From contig NZ_QUFI01000006.1 in NCBI RefSeq assembly GCF_003478505.1, positions 62,001 through 126,000 on the forward strand: DNA of 64,000 nt, given 5' to 3'. Source of the stretch: Clostridium sp. AF27-2AA (GTDB lineage: Bacteria > Bacillota > Clostridia > Lachnospirales > Lachnospiraceae). A model generated the notes under the pieces. It was given only the letters and a program-made list of their open reading frames with translations. It ran no database searches and was not told the DNA's origin. Below, piece after piece: positions 8,323-17,815 of the stretch. The position numbers and the translations under genes are program-made. The number at the start of each line of letters is the position of its first letter. The stretch's first letter is position 1.

Positions 8323-9321
8323 TTAACTTTTTGTCATACCAGCCAGTTTCTTCCGGATCTGGCGTCTGGAAAACTCGTAAATGTAAAGCGCCGCGCCGTA
8401 AATCAGTTCCCACTCAATGGCAAGATAATTAGGAAAATCTTCCTTCCGGTATGGAACCTTCCGGGTCTTTTTCACGGTTTTGATACCCTCAAGCACTCCG
8501 GCCACATAGTCCTTCTCAAAGCCGAGCTTCTTAAAGAAGAAATACTTTCCGGCAATTCCGGCGACAATGGGGAGACTGTTCACCAGAAGCTGCGGAGCCG
8601 GCATGTTCTTATAATTTAAGTACACGTTGTTGCGGGCTGCCAGCTTCACCTTAAAGGAATTGTACTTAGAGCCGCTGGTGCCGCTTCCCACATGGAACAC
8701 CTTCGCAGACGGACAGTATAAATTATAGTATCCCGCAATCTTGGCCCGGTATCCCACATCGATATCTTCCAGATAGGCAAAATGCATCTCATCGAAATAA
8801 CCGATTTCCTCAAAGACCTCCCGGCGGTAAATTGCTGCTCCGGCACAGGCAGAAAAGATATGGCACGGACGGTCATAGCGTTCGATCTCCTGTCCCACGC
8901 CCCGCTGATACGCCCAGCCCATGATGCTGTACATATCGCCGCCATCATCCATCAGTTCCTTATGGTAAAGCTGGATCATCTTCGGACTGACGGAAAATAT
9001 CTTCGGAGAGCTTTCGATTGCCTTTAACAGCTCGCCCACATACTCCGGCTCTGCCTCGGTATCATTGTTTAACAGAATCACATAGGGCGTTTTCGCCGCC
9101 TTAATTCCCACATTCACCGCGCCGGAAAAGCCAGTGTTGGTCTCCAGAAAGAGGGAAGGAAGTCCATGCTCCTTCAGCCATTCCACGCTGCCATCGGTGG
9201 AGCCGTTGTCCACCACCAGCAGCTCAAAATCACGGCAAAGCTGCTTATCCAGGGCAGCCATACAGGGCTCCATGAATTTTAGGCCATTATAGTTTGGAAT
9301 CACGATCGTAACTTTTTTCAT
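8323..9321 (-). CDS. Family 2 glycosyltransferase (rhamnosyltransferase-like)
   Basis: 332 residues. The GT-A fold opens with TIVIPNYNGLKFMEPC, followed by VVDNGSTDGS (nucleotide-sugar site), LLNNDTEAEP (the NND form of the DxD metal motif) and LEDIDVGYR near residue 185 (catalytic acidic pair). The C-terminal 90 residues are basic with amphipathic stretches, suggesting membrane association. Members of this WbbL-like group often transfer rhamnose or similar sugars to lipid-linked intermediates. It has a GGAGG ribosome site and lies 15 bp after the large two-domain transferase, so it is probably co-transcribed. Substrate unknown. Confidence 0.85.
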   Translation of the reverse strand: MKKVTIVIPNYNGLKFMEPCMAALDKQLCRDFELLVVDNGSTDGSVEWLKEHGLPSLFLETNTGFSGAVNVGIKAAKTPYVILLNNDTEAEPEYVGELLKAIESSPKIFSVSPKMIQLYHKELMDDGGDMYSIMGWAYQRGVGQEIERYDRPCHIFSACAGAAIYRREVFEEIGYFDEMHFAYLEDIDVGYRAKIAGYYNLYCPSAKVFHVGSGTSGSKYNSFKVKLAARNNVYLNYKNMPAPQLLVNSLPIVAGIAGKYFFFKKLGFEKDYVAGVLEGIKTVKKTRKVPYRKEDFPNYLAIEWELIYGAALYIYEFSRRQIRKKLAGMTKS

Positions 9322-9336
9322 GTGTCTTCCTCCCGC

Positions 9337-11541
9337 CTACTGCTCTTTGATCTCAGGCAGCTTGTACGGCTCACCAATCTTCTCTTTTAAGAGATCTCTC
9401 AGGGAGAAATCGGACTTGCGCAGTGTCAGGTTCGGGTTGTAGTACGGATCACCATTCTGCAGAATGTCCGGCCAGCGTTTTGCTACCAGCGCCCACTCAC
9501 GGTTGAAGCGAGCCACCTTCTCCGGTGTATCCTCAAGGCCGCGGGACTTGGACTCATAATGATGCATCACCGCGTACGGCGCGTAAACCACCAGATAACC
9601 GGCTGCCCGCACCTTTAAGCAGAAGTCTACATCGTTGAAGGCCACCGCCAGCTCTTCCGTCAGGCCGCCCACCTCCTCAAACACAGATTTCTTCACCATC
9701 AGGCAGGCCGCGGTCACAGCGCTGTAGTCCTGGGCACACATAGCCCGGTGGAAGTAACTGTTCTCCGCCTCATGAAGGCCGATAAAGGTGTGGCCCGCCA
9801 CGCCGCCAAAGCCGATCACCACACCTGCATGCTGAATGGTATCATCCTCATAAAGCAGGCGCGCTCCCACAATGCCGACCTCTTTTCTCTGGCAGAAGCC
9901 CAGCATCTCCTCAAACAGGCGCGGGGCAATGATCTCGGTGTCGTTGTTTAACAGCATCAGGTACTCGCCCTTCGCGAAGGCTGCGCCAAAGTTATTGATG
10001 GCGGAATAGTTAAACTCCCTCTCCCAGCGCACCACCTTCACCTGCGGGAATTCCTTCTGGATCTTCTCGTAGTAGGCAAAGGTTTCCTGCTCGGTACTGT
10101 TGTTCTCCACCACAATAAACTCCAGGTTCTTATAGGTGGCCCGCTCGATGATAGAGCGGATGCAAAGATCCAGATCCACGCTGTGATCCTTGTTCGGAAT
10201 GATCACGGACACCAGCGGGTCTCCCTGGATGTGAAAGGTGGTATGGTAAATGCCGTAATCCACACCCTTCTCCACCTTCTCTGCCGGAATACCGCAGCGC
10301 TCATAATGAGCCATGATGGCTCTTGCGCCCGCCTCAAAGGCGTACAGCTTGCTCTCCGGGTTGCTGGCGGTGGATTCCTGATGACAGCGCCAGTGATACA
10401 GCACCTTCGGAATATGACAGATTTCCTTTGCGTTCTCGGTGCAGCGGAAGATAAAATCATAGTCCTGGGCACCGTCAAACTCGTGCCGGAAGCCGCCCAC
10501 CTGATCTAACAGAGTCCGTTTTACCACAAATAAATGACAGATATAGTTGACGCTGGTTAAGAGATCCGGGTTGAAATCCGGCTTGAAATGCGGATCGAAC
10601 AGCGCGCCGCCGTCCATATCCAGCTTATCCTCATCGGAATAGATCACGTCGCAGTCCGGGTGCCCGTTGATGGTCTTTGCCACCTCATAGAGCGCATGCT
10701 CCGGGATGGTGTCGTCATGGTCAGCCAGAATGATGAAATCTCCCTTCGCCATCCCGAGGGCCGCGTTGGTGTTGCCGGAAATACCAAAGTTATCTCCCAG
10801 CTCCGACACATGGAAGCGGCTGTCCTTCTTGGTGTACTCTGCCATGACGCGGCTCACAATCGCGCCCTCACCCTTCGGGCTTCCGTTGGCCACGCATACC
10901 TCCCAGTTTCTGTAGGTCTGGGCCAGAATGGAGTCTAGCATCTCCCGCAGATACTTCTCCGGAGTCTTGTAGGCCGGAATGACGATGGACAACAGCGGCT
11001 CATACGCGAACCTTGTCTCCCGCTGGGCAGCCAGCTCCTCCTCCTTCGGACGGGTCAGCTCATACCACTCGCCATAGTCGTAGTCGTTATCGAGTCCCTG
11101 CAGCTTGTGGCGGGATTTTAAGAGCAGGGCCTTTAAGCCGTGCTTCTTTCCAAACTCCAGTGCCACATGCACCGTCTCCATATTCATGAGGTCTTTGATC
11201 TTTTCCATGCGCTTGTGCGCCACGCTGGCGCGCTTTGCGATCAGCTCCTCATTGTATTTCACCCGGGCGGTCCTGCCGTCGCAGCGGATGACCAGCCAGT
11301 AATCTGCGCCGCGCTCGTATGGGAACTGAATGTCAAAACCATAATCCCGGTCATAGACCTGTTTGTAATAGATCTGGCTCACATCATCCCGGCGGGTTGC
11401 CACGCATTTGATCTCCAGCGGCTTTTTATTCTGGTCCAGGACCTCAAATTCCGCTTTGGACTCCGGTGTTTTTCCGATGACCCATCCGTTTAGCTGGATG
11501 GAATTTTCCCGGATCCTTACCACATCAATCTTGTATTTCAT
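9337..11541 (-). CDS. Large glycosyltransferase with two tandem GT2 domains
   Basis: 734 residues. Residues 1-115 form a beta-rich domain without clear motifs. The first GT-A domain, about 184-400, has SIVIPAYKTPEKYL and ILADHDDTIPEHA. The second, about 440-690, has SVIIPNKDHSVDLDL, LLNNDTEIIAP and FNDVDFCLKV. Two catalytic centres in one chain suggest a polymerising enzyme or one adding two different sugars, as in rhamnan or O-antigen synthesis (inference). The start is four bases after the stop of the preceding gene, whose end holds the GAGGAG ribosome site. It is part of the minus-strand polysaccharide operon. Confidence 0.87.
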   Translation of the reverse strand: MKYKIDVVRIRENSIQLNGWVIGKTPESKAEFEVLDQNKKPLEIKCVATRRDDVSQIYYKQVYDRDYGFDIQFPYERGADYWLVIRCDGRTARVKYNEELIAKRASVAHKRMEKIKDLMNMETVHVALEFGKKHGLKALLLKSRHKLQGLDNDYDYGEWYELTRPKEEELAAQRETRFAYEPLLSIVIPAYKTPEKYLREMLDSILAQTYRNWEVCVANGSPKGEGAIVSRVMAEYTKKDSRFHVSELGDNFGISGNTNAALGMAKGDFIILADHDDTIPEHALYEVAKTINGHPDCDVIYSDEDKLDMDGGALFDPHFKPDFNPDLLTSVNYICHLFVVKRTLLDQVGGFRHEFDGAQDYDFIFRCTENAKEICHIPKVLYHWRCHQESTASNPESKLYAFEAGARAIMAHYERCGIPAEKVEKGVDYGIYHTTFHIQGDPLVSVIIPNKDHSVDLDLCIRSIIERATYKNLEFIVVENNSTEQETFAYYEKIQKEFPQVKVVRWEREFNYSAINNFGAAFAKGEYLMLLNNDTEIIAPRLFEEMLGFCQRKEVGIVGARLLYEDDTIQHAGVVIGFGGVAGHTFIGLHEAENSYFHRAMCAQDYSAVTAACLMVKKSVFEEVGGLTEELAVAFNDVDFCLKVRAAGYLVVYAPYAVMHHYESKSRGLEDTPEKVARFNREWALVAKRWPDILQNGDPYYNPNLTLRKSDFSLRDLLKEKIGEPYKLPEIKEQ

Positions 11542-11545
11542 GAAA

Positions 11546-12487
11546 TTATTTCTCCTCGAAGTTCAGACGTTCTTCTTCCACAACAAGCGGACGGTGCATC
11601 ACGCGCTGGTTAATGGAGAGTACATATTCGCCCACCATACCAATGAAAAAGATCTGCACTGATCCCAGAAACAGCATACCGATGAGCATCGGTGCCATGC
11701 CTGCCGGAAAACGGTCCCACCAGATCAGCTTCATCACCAGATAAGCTACAGCCACCACCATACTTAAGAAAGCGCTGATGGCACCCACAAAGGTTGCCAG
11801 GCGCAGGCCTGCCTTCGTATAAGAGGTTACGCTGAGCATAGCCGCGTCGTACAGGCGGTAGAAATTGTTGTGGGTCTTTCCGGCCCGGCGCTTCGGCTGC
11901 TCATAAGGAATCTCCTTACGCTTATAGCCAAGCTCCGCCACAATGCCCCGCAGGAATGGGGTCGGATCATCCAGCTTCCGCAGCACCTCGATAAAATCCC
12001 GGTCATAAAGCCCGGAGCCGGTAAAATGCTCGATCTGCTCCACGTCAGAAAGCTTCTTGATGGTCTTATAGTAGAAGCTTCTAAGGGCATACATGATCTT
12101 GTTTTCCTTGCTGCTGGTCTTAATGCCGATGACGATCTTGTAGCCCTCTTCCCAGGCCTTCACGTATTTCGGAATCATGTCCACCGGATCCTGGAAATCT
12201 GCCACCATCTCAATGACACAGTCTCCGGTCACCTGCAGCATGCCGTAATACGGAGAGTTGAACTGTCCGAAATTGCGGGCATTGAAGATGGCCTTGATCT
12301 TCGGGTTCTCCGCGCAGAGTCTGCGCAGGATCGGGCGGGTGTCATCGGTTGAATCGTTGTCAATGAACACCAGCTCGTAGTCGTACTGGGGCAGATCCCG
12401 GGTCAGGGTCTCCAGCACCGCTTTGCTGATGGCCTCTACATTTTCCTGTTCGTTGTAGCAGGGGATCAGCACACTGATCTTTTTCAT
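11546..12487 (-). CDS. DPM1/GtrB-like polyprenyl-phosphate glycosyltransferase
   Basis: 313 residues. N-terminal GT2 domain with VLIPCYNEQENVEAI, FIDNDSTDDT and the FQDP motif (ADFQDPVDMI), the usual metal-binding signature of dolichyl- or undecaprenyl-phosphate hexose synthases. Two C-terminal membrane helices at about 225-250 and 265-290 match the GtrB architecture. Such enzymes make undecaprenyl-phosphate-linked monosaccharide for use outside the membrane, typically for side-branch modification of a polymer. No partner GT-C transferase is visible nearby. Clear GGAAGG ribosome site. Confidence 0.85.
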   Translation of the reverse strand: MKKISVLIPCYNEQENVEAISKAVLETLTRDLPQYDYELVFIDNDSTDDTRPILRRLCAENPKIKAIFNARNFGQFNSPYYGMLQVTGDCVIEMVADFQDPVDMIPKYVKAWEEGYKIVIGIKTSSKENKIMYALRSFYYKTIKKLSDVEQIEHFTGSGLYDRDFIEVLRKLDDPTPFLRGIVAELGYKRKEIPYEQPKRRAGKTHNNFYRLYDAAMLSVTSYTKAGLRLATFVGAISAFLSMVVAVAYLVMKLIWWDRFPAGMAPMLIGMLFLGSVQIFFIGMVGEYVLSINQRVMHRPLVVEEERLNFEEK

Positions 12488-12567
12488 AATTGTATCCTTC
12501 CAAAGTTGTATATTTCATGCAGACATGCGCGGCCCCGTCCGGGACCGGTAACGCCTGTTGTTCCTTA

Positions 12568-13497
12568 TCAAAGCATCCTCCGGATTCCCTCCGCAAAGGA
12601 GACCTGCTCCTTCCAGGTACCGCCGGTCAGCTTCTTCATATTTTCATTGACCGGGCAGATGGAGAGCGCGCCCTCCTTCGCCTGGACAAAGCTTCCGTAT
12701 TCCAGATTTCCGCTTCCGCCGCAGAGACTGTGGATCTCCTCCACAAAATCCCGCAGCACCCGGGTGTCCTCCGAAGCCACGTTCACCGCATGGCACTCGC
12801 CCCGGTGGCTGTCACTGTAGCGATACAGTTCCACTACGGCGCGGGAGGCATCCTCAATGTCCATAAAATTCCAGCGGTGGCGGCAGGCGCTTAAGGAGAC
12901 GGTTTTCCCCTCCGGCAGTTCCCGGGTCAGCGTGGAAATGATGGACCACGGATGGTCCCCCTTGCCGTAAACACTAAAAAACCGCAGATGGTAATACGTC
13001 ATCTGCATCTCCTGGCACTTACTTTTAGCCTGCTCGTAAAACGCGAGCTTTGCTTTTCCGTATTCGTTGACCGGATGGCATTCCATAGACTCCTCCATGA
13101 TGCCATCTGAAGTGATACCATACTCCACGCGGGAACCGGCATCCATAAATATCCTGCATCCCAGAAGCTTTGCCGCCTCAATGCAGCGCAGGGAACCATC
13201 GATATTGGTTTTCTGCACCTCGAAAGAATCGATTTCCTGACGGTTCACACCGCGCCACGCAAAATGTAAAAACGCGTCGGCATGCCCGATCTGCGGCACA
13301 CATTCCACTGCCTCATCCATCTGCGCCGGAATCCGGTGCAGATGCTCATGAACCGGAAGACACTCCGTTTTCTGAGACTCGGGACGCACCAGGCAGTACA
13401 CCTCGGCCCCCTCATCCAGAAAACGCTTTGCCACATGGCTTCCAATAAAGCCGGTGGCTCCGGTCATTACGATCCGTTTTCCTGAAAGCTCTGTCAT
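12568..13497 (-). CDS. NAD-dependent sugar epimerase/dehydratase (extended SDR), first paralogue
   Basis: 309 residues. The N-terminal TGATGFIGSHVAKRF is the NAD(P) site of extended short-chain dehydrogenases, and EYGKAKLAFYEQAK contains the catalytic Tyr-x-x-x-Lys. Family members act on the C4 or neighbouring hydroxyls of nucleotide sugars (epimerase, 4-ketoreductase or dehydratase), so the exact reaction cannot be read off. It resembles the second epimerase at 14732-15670 in motifs and length, and the two flank the methyltransferase gene, suggesting an old duplication. GGAGGAG ribosome site 3-5 nt before ATG. Confidence 0.85.
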   Translation of the reverse strand: MTELSGKRIVMTGATGFIGSHVAKRFLDEGAEVYCLVRPESQKTECLPVHEHLHRIPAQMDEAVECVPQIGHADAFLHFAWRGVNRQEIDSFEVQKTNIDGSLRCIEAAKLLGCRIFMDAGSRVEYGITSDGIMEESMECHPVNEYGKAKLAFYEQAKSKCQEMQMTYYHLRFFSVYGKGDHPWSIISTLTRELPEGKTVSLSACRHRWNFMDIEDASRAVVELYRYSDSHRGECHAVNVASEDTRVLRDFVEEIHSLCGGSGNLEYGSFVQAKEGALSICPVNENMKKLTGGTWKEQVSFAEGIRRML

Positions 13498-13560
13498 ATC
13501 TCCTCCATCATTGCGTCTTCTCCGCGAATTTAGATCTGCCGCGAATTTCCGCCCGTGTTT

Positions 13561-14784
13561 CTATAAGTGTTCAATCCGGTTGGTGCGAAGCGTCATGGTC
13601 TCCACCTTTCCGCCGAACCTTGTCTTTATGATTCCCGCAATCTCATCGGTATAACCCGGTGCCACAATCAGAATCGCGTCTACCGGTTCTTCAAAATAAT
13701 GATCCGGGGCCATGATCGGCACATGAGAAGCCGGGGCAAAGCGTCCCTGCTTGAATGGAGCGGAATCAATGATGTAAGCCAGGTGTTTCCCCAGTTCAGA
13801 CGTTGACGCCAGAGTAAAGCCCTGATGACTGGCACCCCACATGGCAAGACGTTTGCCTTCCCGGGCCAGACGCTCTGTCAGAGCGCGCACCTCGGCAGTT
13901 ACAATCTCATAGCCTTCCGTCAGAGGGGCGATGATGCTGACACCCGCACCTTTCGCGCCGGCATCTGCATCCGTCTCCGGCATTGCCATCTTTCTCACAA
14001 CCATGGACAGCGTATCCCGGTTGATCATCTCCTCCTCCAGCACCTCAAAGCCGCAATGGTTTAGCAGTGCCCTCAGCGTATCAAAGGTGTAATAAGCAAT
14101 GTGGTCGCGGATCAGCTCGTAGTAGCTGCCCTTTTCCAGAATGTATTCCAGACTCGGCACGGTCACAAGTCCCATGCCGTCCTCCGCCAGATTGTTCCAG
14201 ATGGCCTTTAACATGATATCCGGTCTTGGCTGATGCTCTAAAAAGTTAAAGGATAAGAATACATCAAAGGGCTTTTCCGGCACACTCCAGCCGCTTTCCG
14301 GGAGCATAGATGCCTCCGGTGAATGCCCGAAGCGCTGGTCTTCCCGCTCCGGAAACTCTCTCCAGACGCGAAGTCCTTCCTTCCGGGCCATCTCCACCAG
14401 GTCCGCCTTGTGCTCCATACCGTAGATTTCCACCGGAAACTCCTGTAAGAATTTCAGGAATTCGCCCCGTCCGCAGCCCGCCTCAAAGAAGGTCTTTCCT
14501 TCCAGATGATAAGTCTCGATCAGATGGCGGTACTGACTGGCGCGCAGCTCCCGCATGGTGGAAGAGCCGCCACCAGCCCGGATCACGTCGCGGTAATAGG
14601 CCACCGGCTCGCAGTCAAACTGAACCAGACCACATCCGCTGCACTGGCGCAGATGAAGGGTCACGCCCTCATCATTCTGTACTTCCTTCGCATCCGGGAT
14701 GTCCTGGGCCGAAGCCGGAGCAGATGTTAACTCAAAGAGGCTTGTTTCCGGCAGGATCCCCCCGCAGGCTATGCAATGTTTCAT
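13561..14784 (-). CDS. Zn-cysteine SAM methyltransferase (NDP-sugar C-methyltransferase-like)
   Basis: 407 residues from the ATG at 14784, preferred over an upstream TTG because GGAGGG lies 5 nt before it. The N-terminus has two CxxC pairs (CIACGG and CSGCGLVQ) as in the zinc-containing C-methyltransferases of deoxysugar pathways (TylC3/NovU type). The SAM-binding motif is EAGCGRGEF near residue 100. A C-terminal Rossmann-like region (LAMWGASHQGF, IIDSAPFKQGRFAPASHVPI) matches the second lobe of that family. The family usually C-methylates a 4-keto-sugar, making a branched carbon. Its first bases overlap the upstream epimerase gene. Some relatives in surface polysaccharide loci act on other substrates, so the reaction is inferred. 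Confidence 0.82.
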   Translation of the reverse strand: MKHCIACGGILPETSLFELTSAPASAQDIPDAKEVQNDEGVTLHLRQCSGCGLVQFDCEPVAYYRDVIRAGGGSSTMRELRASQYRHLIETYHLEGKTFFEAGCGRGEFLKFLQEFPVEIYGMEHKADLVEMARKEGLRVWREFPEREDQRFGHSPEASMLPESGWSVPEKPFDVFLSFNFLEHQPRPDIMLKAIWNNLAEDGMGLVTVPSLEYILEKGSYYELIRDHIAYYTFDTLRALLNHCGFEVLEEEMINRDTLSMVVRKMAMPETDADAGAKGAGVSIIAPLTEGYEIVTAEVRALTERLAREGKRLAMWGASHQGFTLASTSELGKHLAYIIDSAPFKQGRFAPASHVPIMAPDHYFEEPVDAILIVAPGYTDEIAGIIKTRFGGKVETMTLRTNRIEHL

Positions 14785-15670
14785 AAATTCCCTCCGCAAA
14801 TGTTCTGGCAGGCCGCCAGGATGTCTCCCGCAGGATCCGGCTGATATCCGGCATCAGATCTGCCGGCCCCTCCGCATTCTGCGGCCGTTCTCCATAGCTG
14901 TAGCTTCCCTGGCTTCCGCACAGGGCATACATTTCCTCAATGTAGCTTCGAAGCGGCCTGGTATCGCTGCTGCCAATATTGTAGACACCGGCCGGAGCTT
15001 CCGTAAGCAGGGAGACAAGGGCCGCTGCCGCGTCATCAATATAAAGAAAATTCCAGTTCTGCGTACACTCCCCAAGCTTCATGCTGCCACCCTCGCAAAA
15101 GGCGCGCAGGCAGGACTGAACCAGGGACCACGGGTGATCCCCCGGACCGTACACGCTGTATATCCTCGTATGAATATACTCCATATTCTTCTGTTTGCAA
15201 AGTATTTTCGCTTTTTCGCAAAAATCTACCTTTGCCTTGCCATATTCAGACACCGGATGGCAGGGCGTGTCCTCTGCTACAGTCTGGTGCCAGACTCCGT
15301 ACTCCGCCTGGGATCCGGTAAATAAAAAGCGGCGGCAGCCAAGGGCTGCTGCTGCCTCCACCGCATCCAGGGCGTAGGTGACATTGCGCTGCTGCACATC
15401 CCGCTTTGTGCGGTTGTCACTGCCCGCGCCGTCCCAGCCGATGTGAATCCAGGCATCTGCCAAAAAGCCGTGAAGCGTCCGGATATCTGCCAGATCCAGC
15501 GGACAGATCGTCAGAAGACCGTCTGCTTCCCCGCCTGCCAGCTTCTCCAGATGCTTCATATTAGACGAAGCGGGGCGGACCACCGCAAAAACCTGGTGCC
15601 CCGCCTCCATTAATTTTTTCACTGTTGCCGCGCCGATAAAGCTTGTGGCGCCTGTTACTACAACCTGCAT
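14732..15670 (-). CDS. NAD-dependent sugar epimerase/dehydratase, second paralogue
   Basis: 312 residues. TGATSFIGAATVKKL at the N-terminus is the dinucleotide site, and EYGKAKVDFCEKAK carries the catalytic Tyr/Lys. It has the same layout as the 12568-13497 protein, including a shared HPV(N/S)EYGKAK segment and a YSVYGPGDHPWS / FSVYGKGDHPWS segment, so the two are paralogues. Its start overlaps the stop of the ThDP enzyme (TAATG), implying translational coupling. Its end overlaps the methyltransferase start by about 50 bp. It probably processes the same nucleotide sugar as its neighbours (inference). Confidence 0.85.
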   Translation of the reverse strand: MQVVVTGATSFIGAATVKKLMEAGHQVFAVVRPASSNMKHLEKLAGGEADGLLTICPLDLADIRTLHGFLADAWIHIGWDGAGSDNRTKRDVQQRNVTYALDAVEAAAALGCRRFLFTGSQAEYGVWHQTVAEDTPCHPVSEYGKAKVDFCEKAKILCKQKNMEYIHTRIYSVYGPGDHPWSLVQSCLRAFCEGGSMKLGECTQNWNFLYIDDAAAALVSLLTEAPAGVYNIGSSDTRPLRSYIEEMYALCGSQGSYSYGERPQNAEGPADLMPDISRILRETSWRPARTFAEGIYETLHSLRGDPAGNKPL

Positions 15671-17739
15671 TATTTTATCCTCGGAATGATCATCAGTTTG
15701 TCCATCTCCTCATCCGGAAGGAATGGGGAAAGATCCTCAAGCGGCGGAGATACCAGGGTACCGTCCGGCAGACGCTTTGCGGAGGACTTTGGCTCAAAGT
15801 TCTGGTCTGTGGTTACATAGAATTCGCAGATCACCGGTCCGTCCATAGCCAGGGTCTTCTCAACCGCCCCAGCCACTTCTTCATTGTGATGTGCCACCAC
15901 ATAAGGATAACCGTAAGCTGCTGCCAGCTTCTCCATATCCGGGAAGCTTAAATCATGGCTGTCCACGCCGATTCCCACAAGCGGCTCACCAAAGAAGTTT
16001 TTCTGGGTCTGGCGGATGGAATGGTAACCACCGTTATTGATCAGGAAAATCTTGATCGGCATCTTGTGGTGGATGATGGTCTGCAGCTCCTGAATGTTCA
16101 TCTGAATGCTGCCCTCACCGGTCAGCAGGATAATATCATGTTTACTGTAGCCGTCCCCCTCAAACTCCGGATCATGGGCCGCCATACACGCGCCGATGGC
16201 TGCCGGAAGGTCATAACCCATGGAAGCAATGGCAGAGTTGGATAAGAACCGCTGCCCCTTCTTCATGATGTAAGCGTGTCCGCCTACCACGCAGGCAGAA
16301 CCGTTGCCGACTACCGTGATCTGGTCCTCGCCCAGGCGGCTGCTGAGTGCCTCCACCACTGCGTAAACATTGGCCTCCCGGGTCGGATCCGGTTTTAACT
16401 GTTCCTTGCGGATGGTCGGATATTTCTCCCGGTACATGCGGCAGGTCTCGCTCCAGGTCATGCCCGGCAGGCCCTCGCCGCCGTCAAATACCGGCTTTTT
16501 GTCATATTCTTCCCGGAGCACTGCTGCCATGGTTTCCATGAGATCCTTTGCGTCTGCGTGAACCGGCATATCCACATGAACGCTCGGCTTCTTTAACTCC
16601 TCCGGGTCTACATCATTCACGATCACATAGGCCTCTCTGGCCCAGGTCTTGTAATTATAGCCAACCTGGCGGATGCTTAAGCGGCTTCCCACGGAGAATA
16701 CCAGGTCGCTGTTCTGTACAGCCAGGTTGCCTGGGCGGTCGCCCATGTTGCCTGGTCTGCCCACATACCACGGACAGTCATCGTACATGCAGTCATTGGC
16801 GTTCCAGCCAACCACCGCCGGAATGCCCAGTCCGTCTGCCACTTCCATGAAAGCGTCAAAGGCTCCGGCAATGCGGATTCCGTTTCCGGCATACAGAACC
16901 GGACGCTTTGCCTTCCGGATCTTCTCGATGATCGCTCTTGCTGTTTCTCTGGAAACTGGAGCCGGAAGTACCTGACGGTGCTCGCCCTTTCCGGCATAAT
17001 CCTCCGAAATCGCGTGCGGCGGCTCTACCTCACTGGTTCCTTCGGTACCATGTACACCGGCCAGAACTGCTTTCTTTTCTTTTTCCTCCGTAGCTCCGGC
17101 AAATACTGCCGCGCCGGAGGTATGATCCATGCCCACGGTATGCAATGCCCAGCCGGTACCGCCTGCCTCATAATCCGCGGCGTCAAAGCCAGCCAGCTGC
17201 TCCGTGTCTACATACGCGCCCTGTACATCCAGCGGGATGTCCAGCCAGGTAGGGCCCGGACGTCCGGAGGTTGCCAGGTAAAGCGCCTTTTCCAGACAAT
17301 AGCGGATACGAAGCGGGTCAATGACCATCTCACTGTACTTGGTCATGCAGTCAATCGATTTGACAATATCGAATTCCTGGTCTCCCATCGCGCGGATGCC
17401 CACGCCGGACCAGCGGGCGGTCGTGTCATAACGAACCTGACCGGATAAGATGAGCATCGGGATGGAATCCAGCCAGCCGCCTACCACGCCGGTGATGGCA
17501 TTGGTGCCGCCAGGGCCTGTCGTCACGCACAGTGCTCCGATCTTGTTGTGGATTCTCGCATATGCCTCTGCCGCAATGGCGCAGGCCTGCTCATGGTGCT
17601 GATACAGGCAGCGCAGTCCTTCCTGATGGCCCAGCGCGTCATTCAAATGCATGGCGCCTCCCCCTGTAACCGTAAAGACCTGATTGATGCCTGCCTCCAC
17701 CAGTTTCCCGGCAATGTAGTTGGATACTTTGATCTTCAT
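15670..17739 (-). CDS. ThDP-dependent acetolactate-synthase-like enzyme (possibly YerE-like)
   Basis: 689 residues from the ATG at 17739, which has AGGAGG 8 nt upstream; longer in-frame extensions lack a ribosome site. The Pyr domain has the catalytic Glu50 (HHEQACAIAAEAYAR) and GPGGTNAITGV. The C-terminal PP domain has GEGS followed at the usual distance by INNGG (GDGS-N motif). An insertion of roughly 60-100 residues near 190-280 makes it longer than typical acetolactate synthases (about 550-570). It is the first gene of the polysaccharide operon, beside epimerases and a sugar methyltransferase. This context points away from branched amino acid synthesis and toward transfer of a two-carbon unit to a keto-sugar, as known for Yersinia YerE. 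The substrate is inferred. Confidence 0.8.
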   Translation of the reverse strand: MKIKVSNYIAGKLVEAGINQVFTVTGGGAMHLNDALGHQEGLRCLYQHHEQACAIAAEAYARIHNKIGALCVTTGPGGTNAITGVVGGWLDSIPMLILSGQVRYDTTARWSGVGIRAMGDQEFDIVKSIDCMTKYSEMVIDPLRIRYCLEKALYLATSGRPGPTWLDIPLDVQGAYVDTEQLAGFDAADYEAGGTGWALHTVGMDHTSGAAVFAGATEEKEKKAVLAGVHGTEGTSEVEPPHAISEDYAGKGEHRQVLPAPVSRETARAIIEKIRKAKRPVLYAGNGIRIAGAFDAFMEVADGLGIPAVVGWNANDCMYDDCPWYVGRPGNMGDRPGNLAVQNSDLVFSVGSRLSIRQVGYNYKTWAREAYVIVNDVDPEELKKPSVHVDMPVHADAKDLMETMAAVLREEYDKKPVFDGGEGLPGMTWSETCRMYREKYPTIRKEQLKPDPTREANVYAVVEALSSRLGEDQITVVGNGSACVVGGHAYIMKKGQRFLSNSAIASMGYDLPAAIGACMAAHDPEFEGDGYSKHDIILLTGEGSIQMNIQELQTIIHHKMPIKIFLINNGGYHSIRQTQKNFFGEPLVGIGVDSHDLSFPDMEKLAAAYGYPYVVAHHNEEVAGAVEKTLAMDGPVICEFYVTTDQNFEPKSSAKRLPDGTLVSPPLEDLSPFLPDEEMDKLMIIPRIK

Positions 17740-17815
17740 TGGGAATCTCCTCCTGTTATGTTTTGTATAGTCCTGTGCGGTGCTTTTGCCGCTTTGTTTT
17801 CTATTCAATGTTATT

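Noticed and set aside
15670..17739. ilvB (branched amino acid acetolactate synthase) annotation for the ThDP enzyme
   Set aside because: No small subunit ilvN or other ilv gene is nearby, the protein is about 120 residues longer, and it lies in a sugar-modifying operon.
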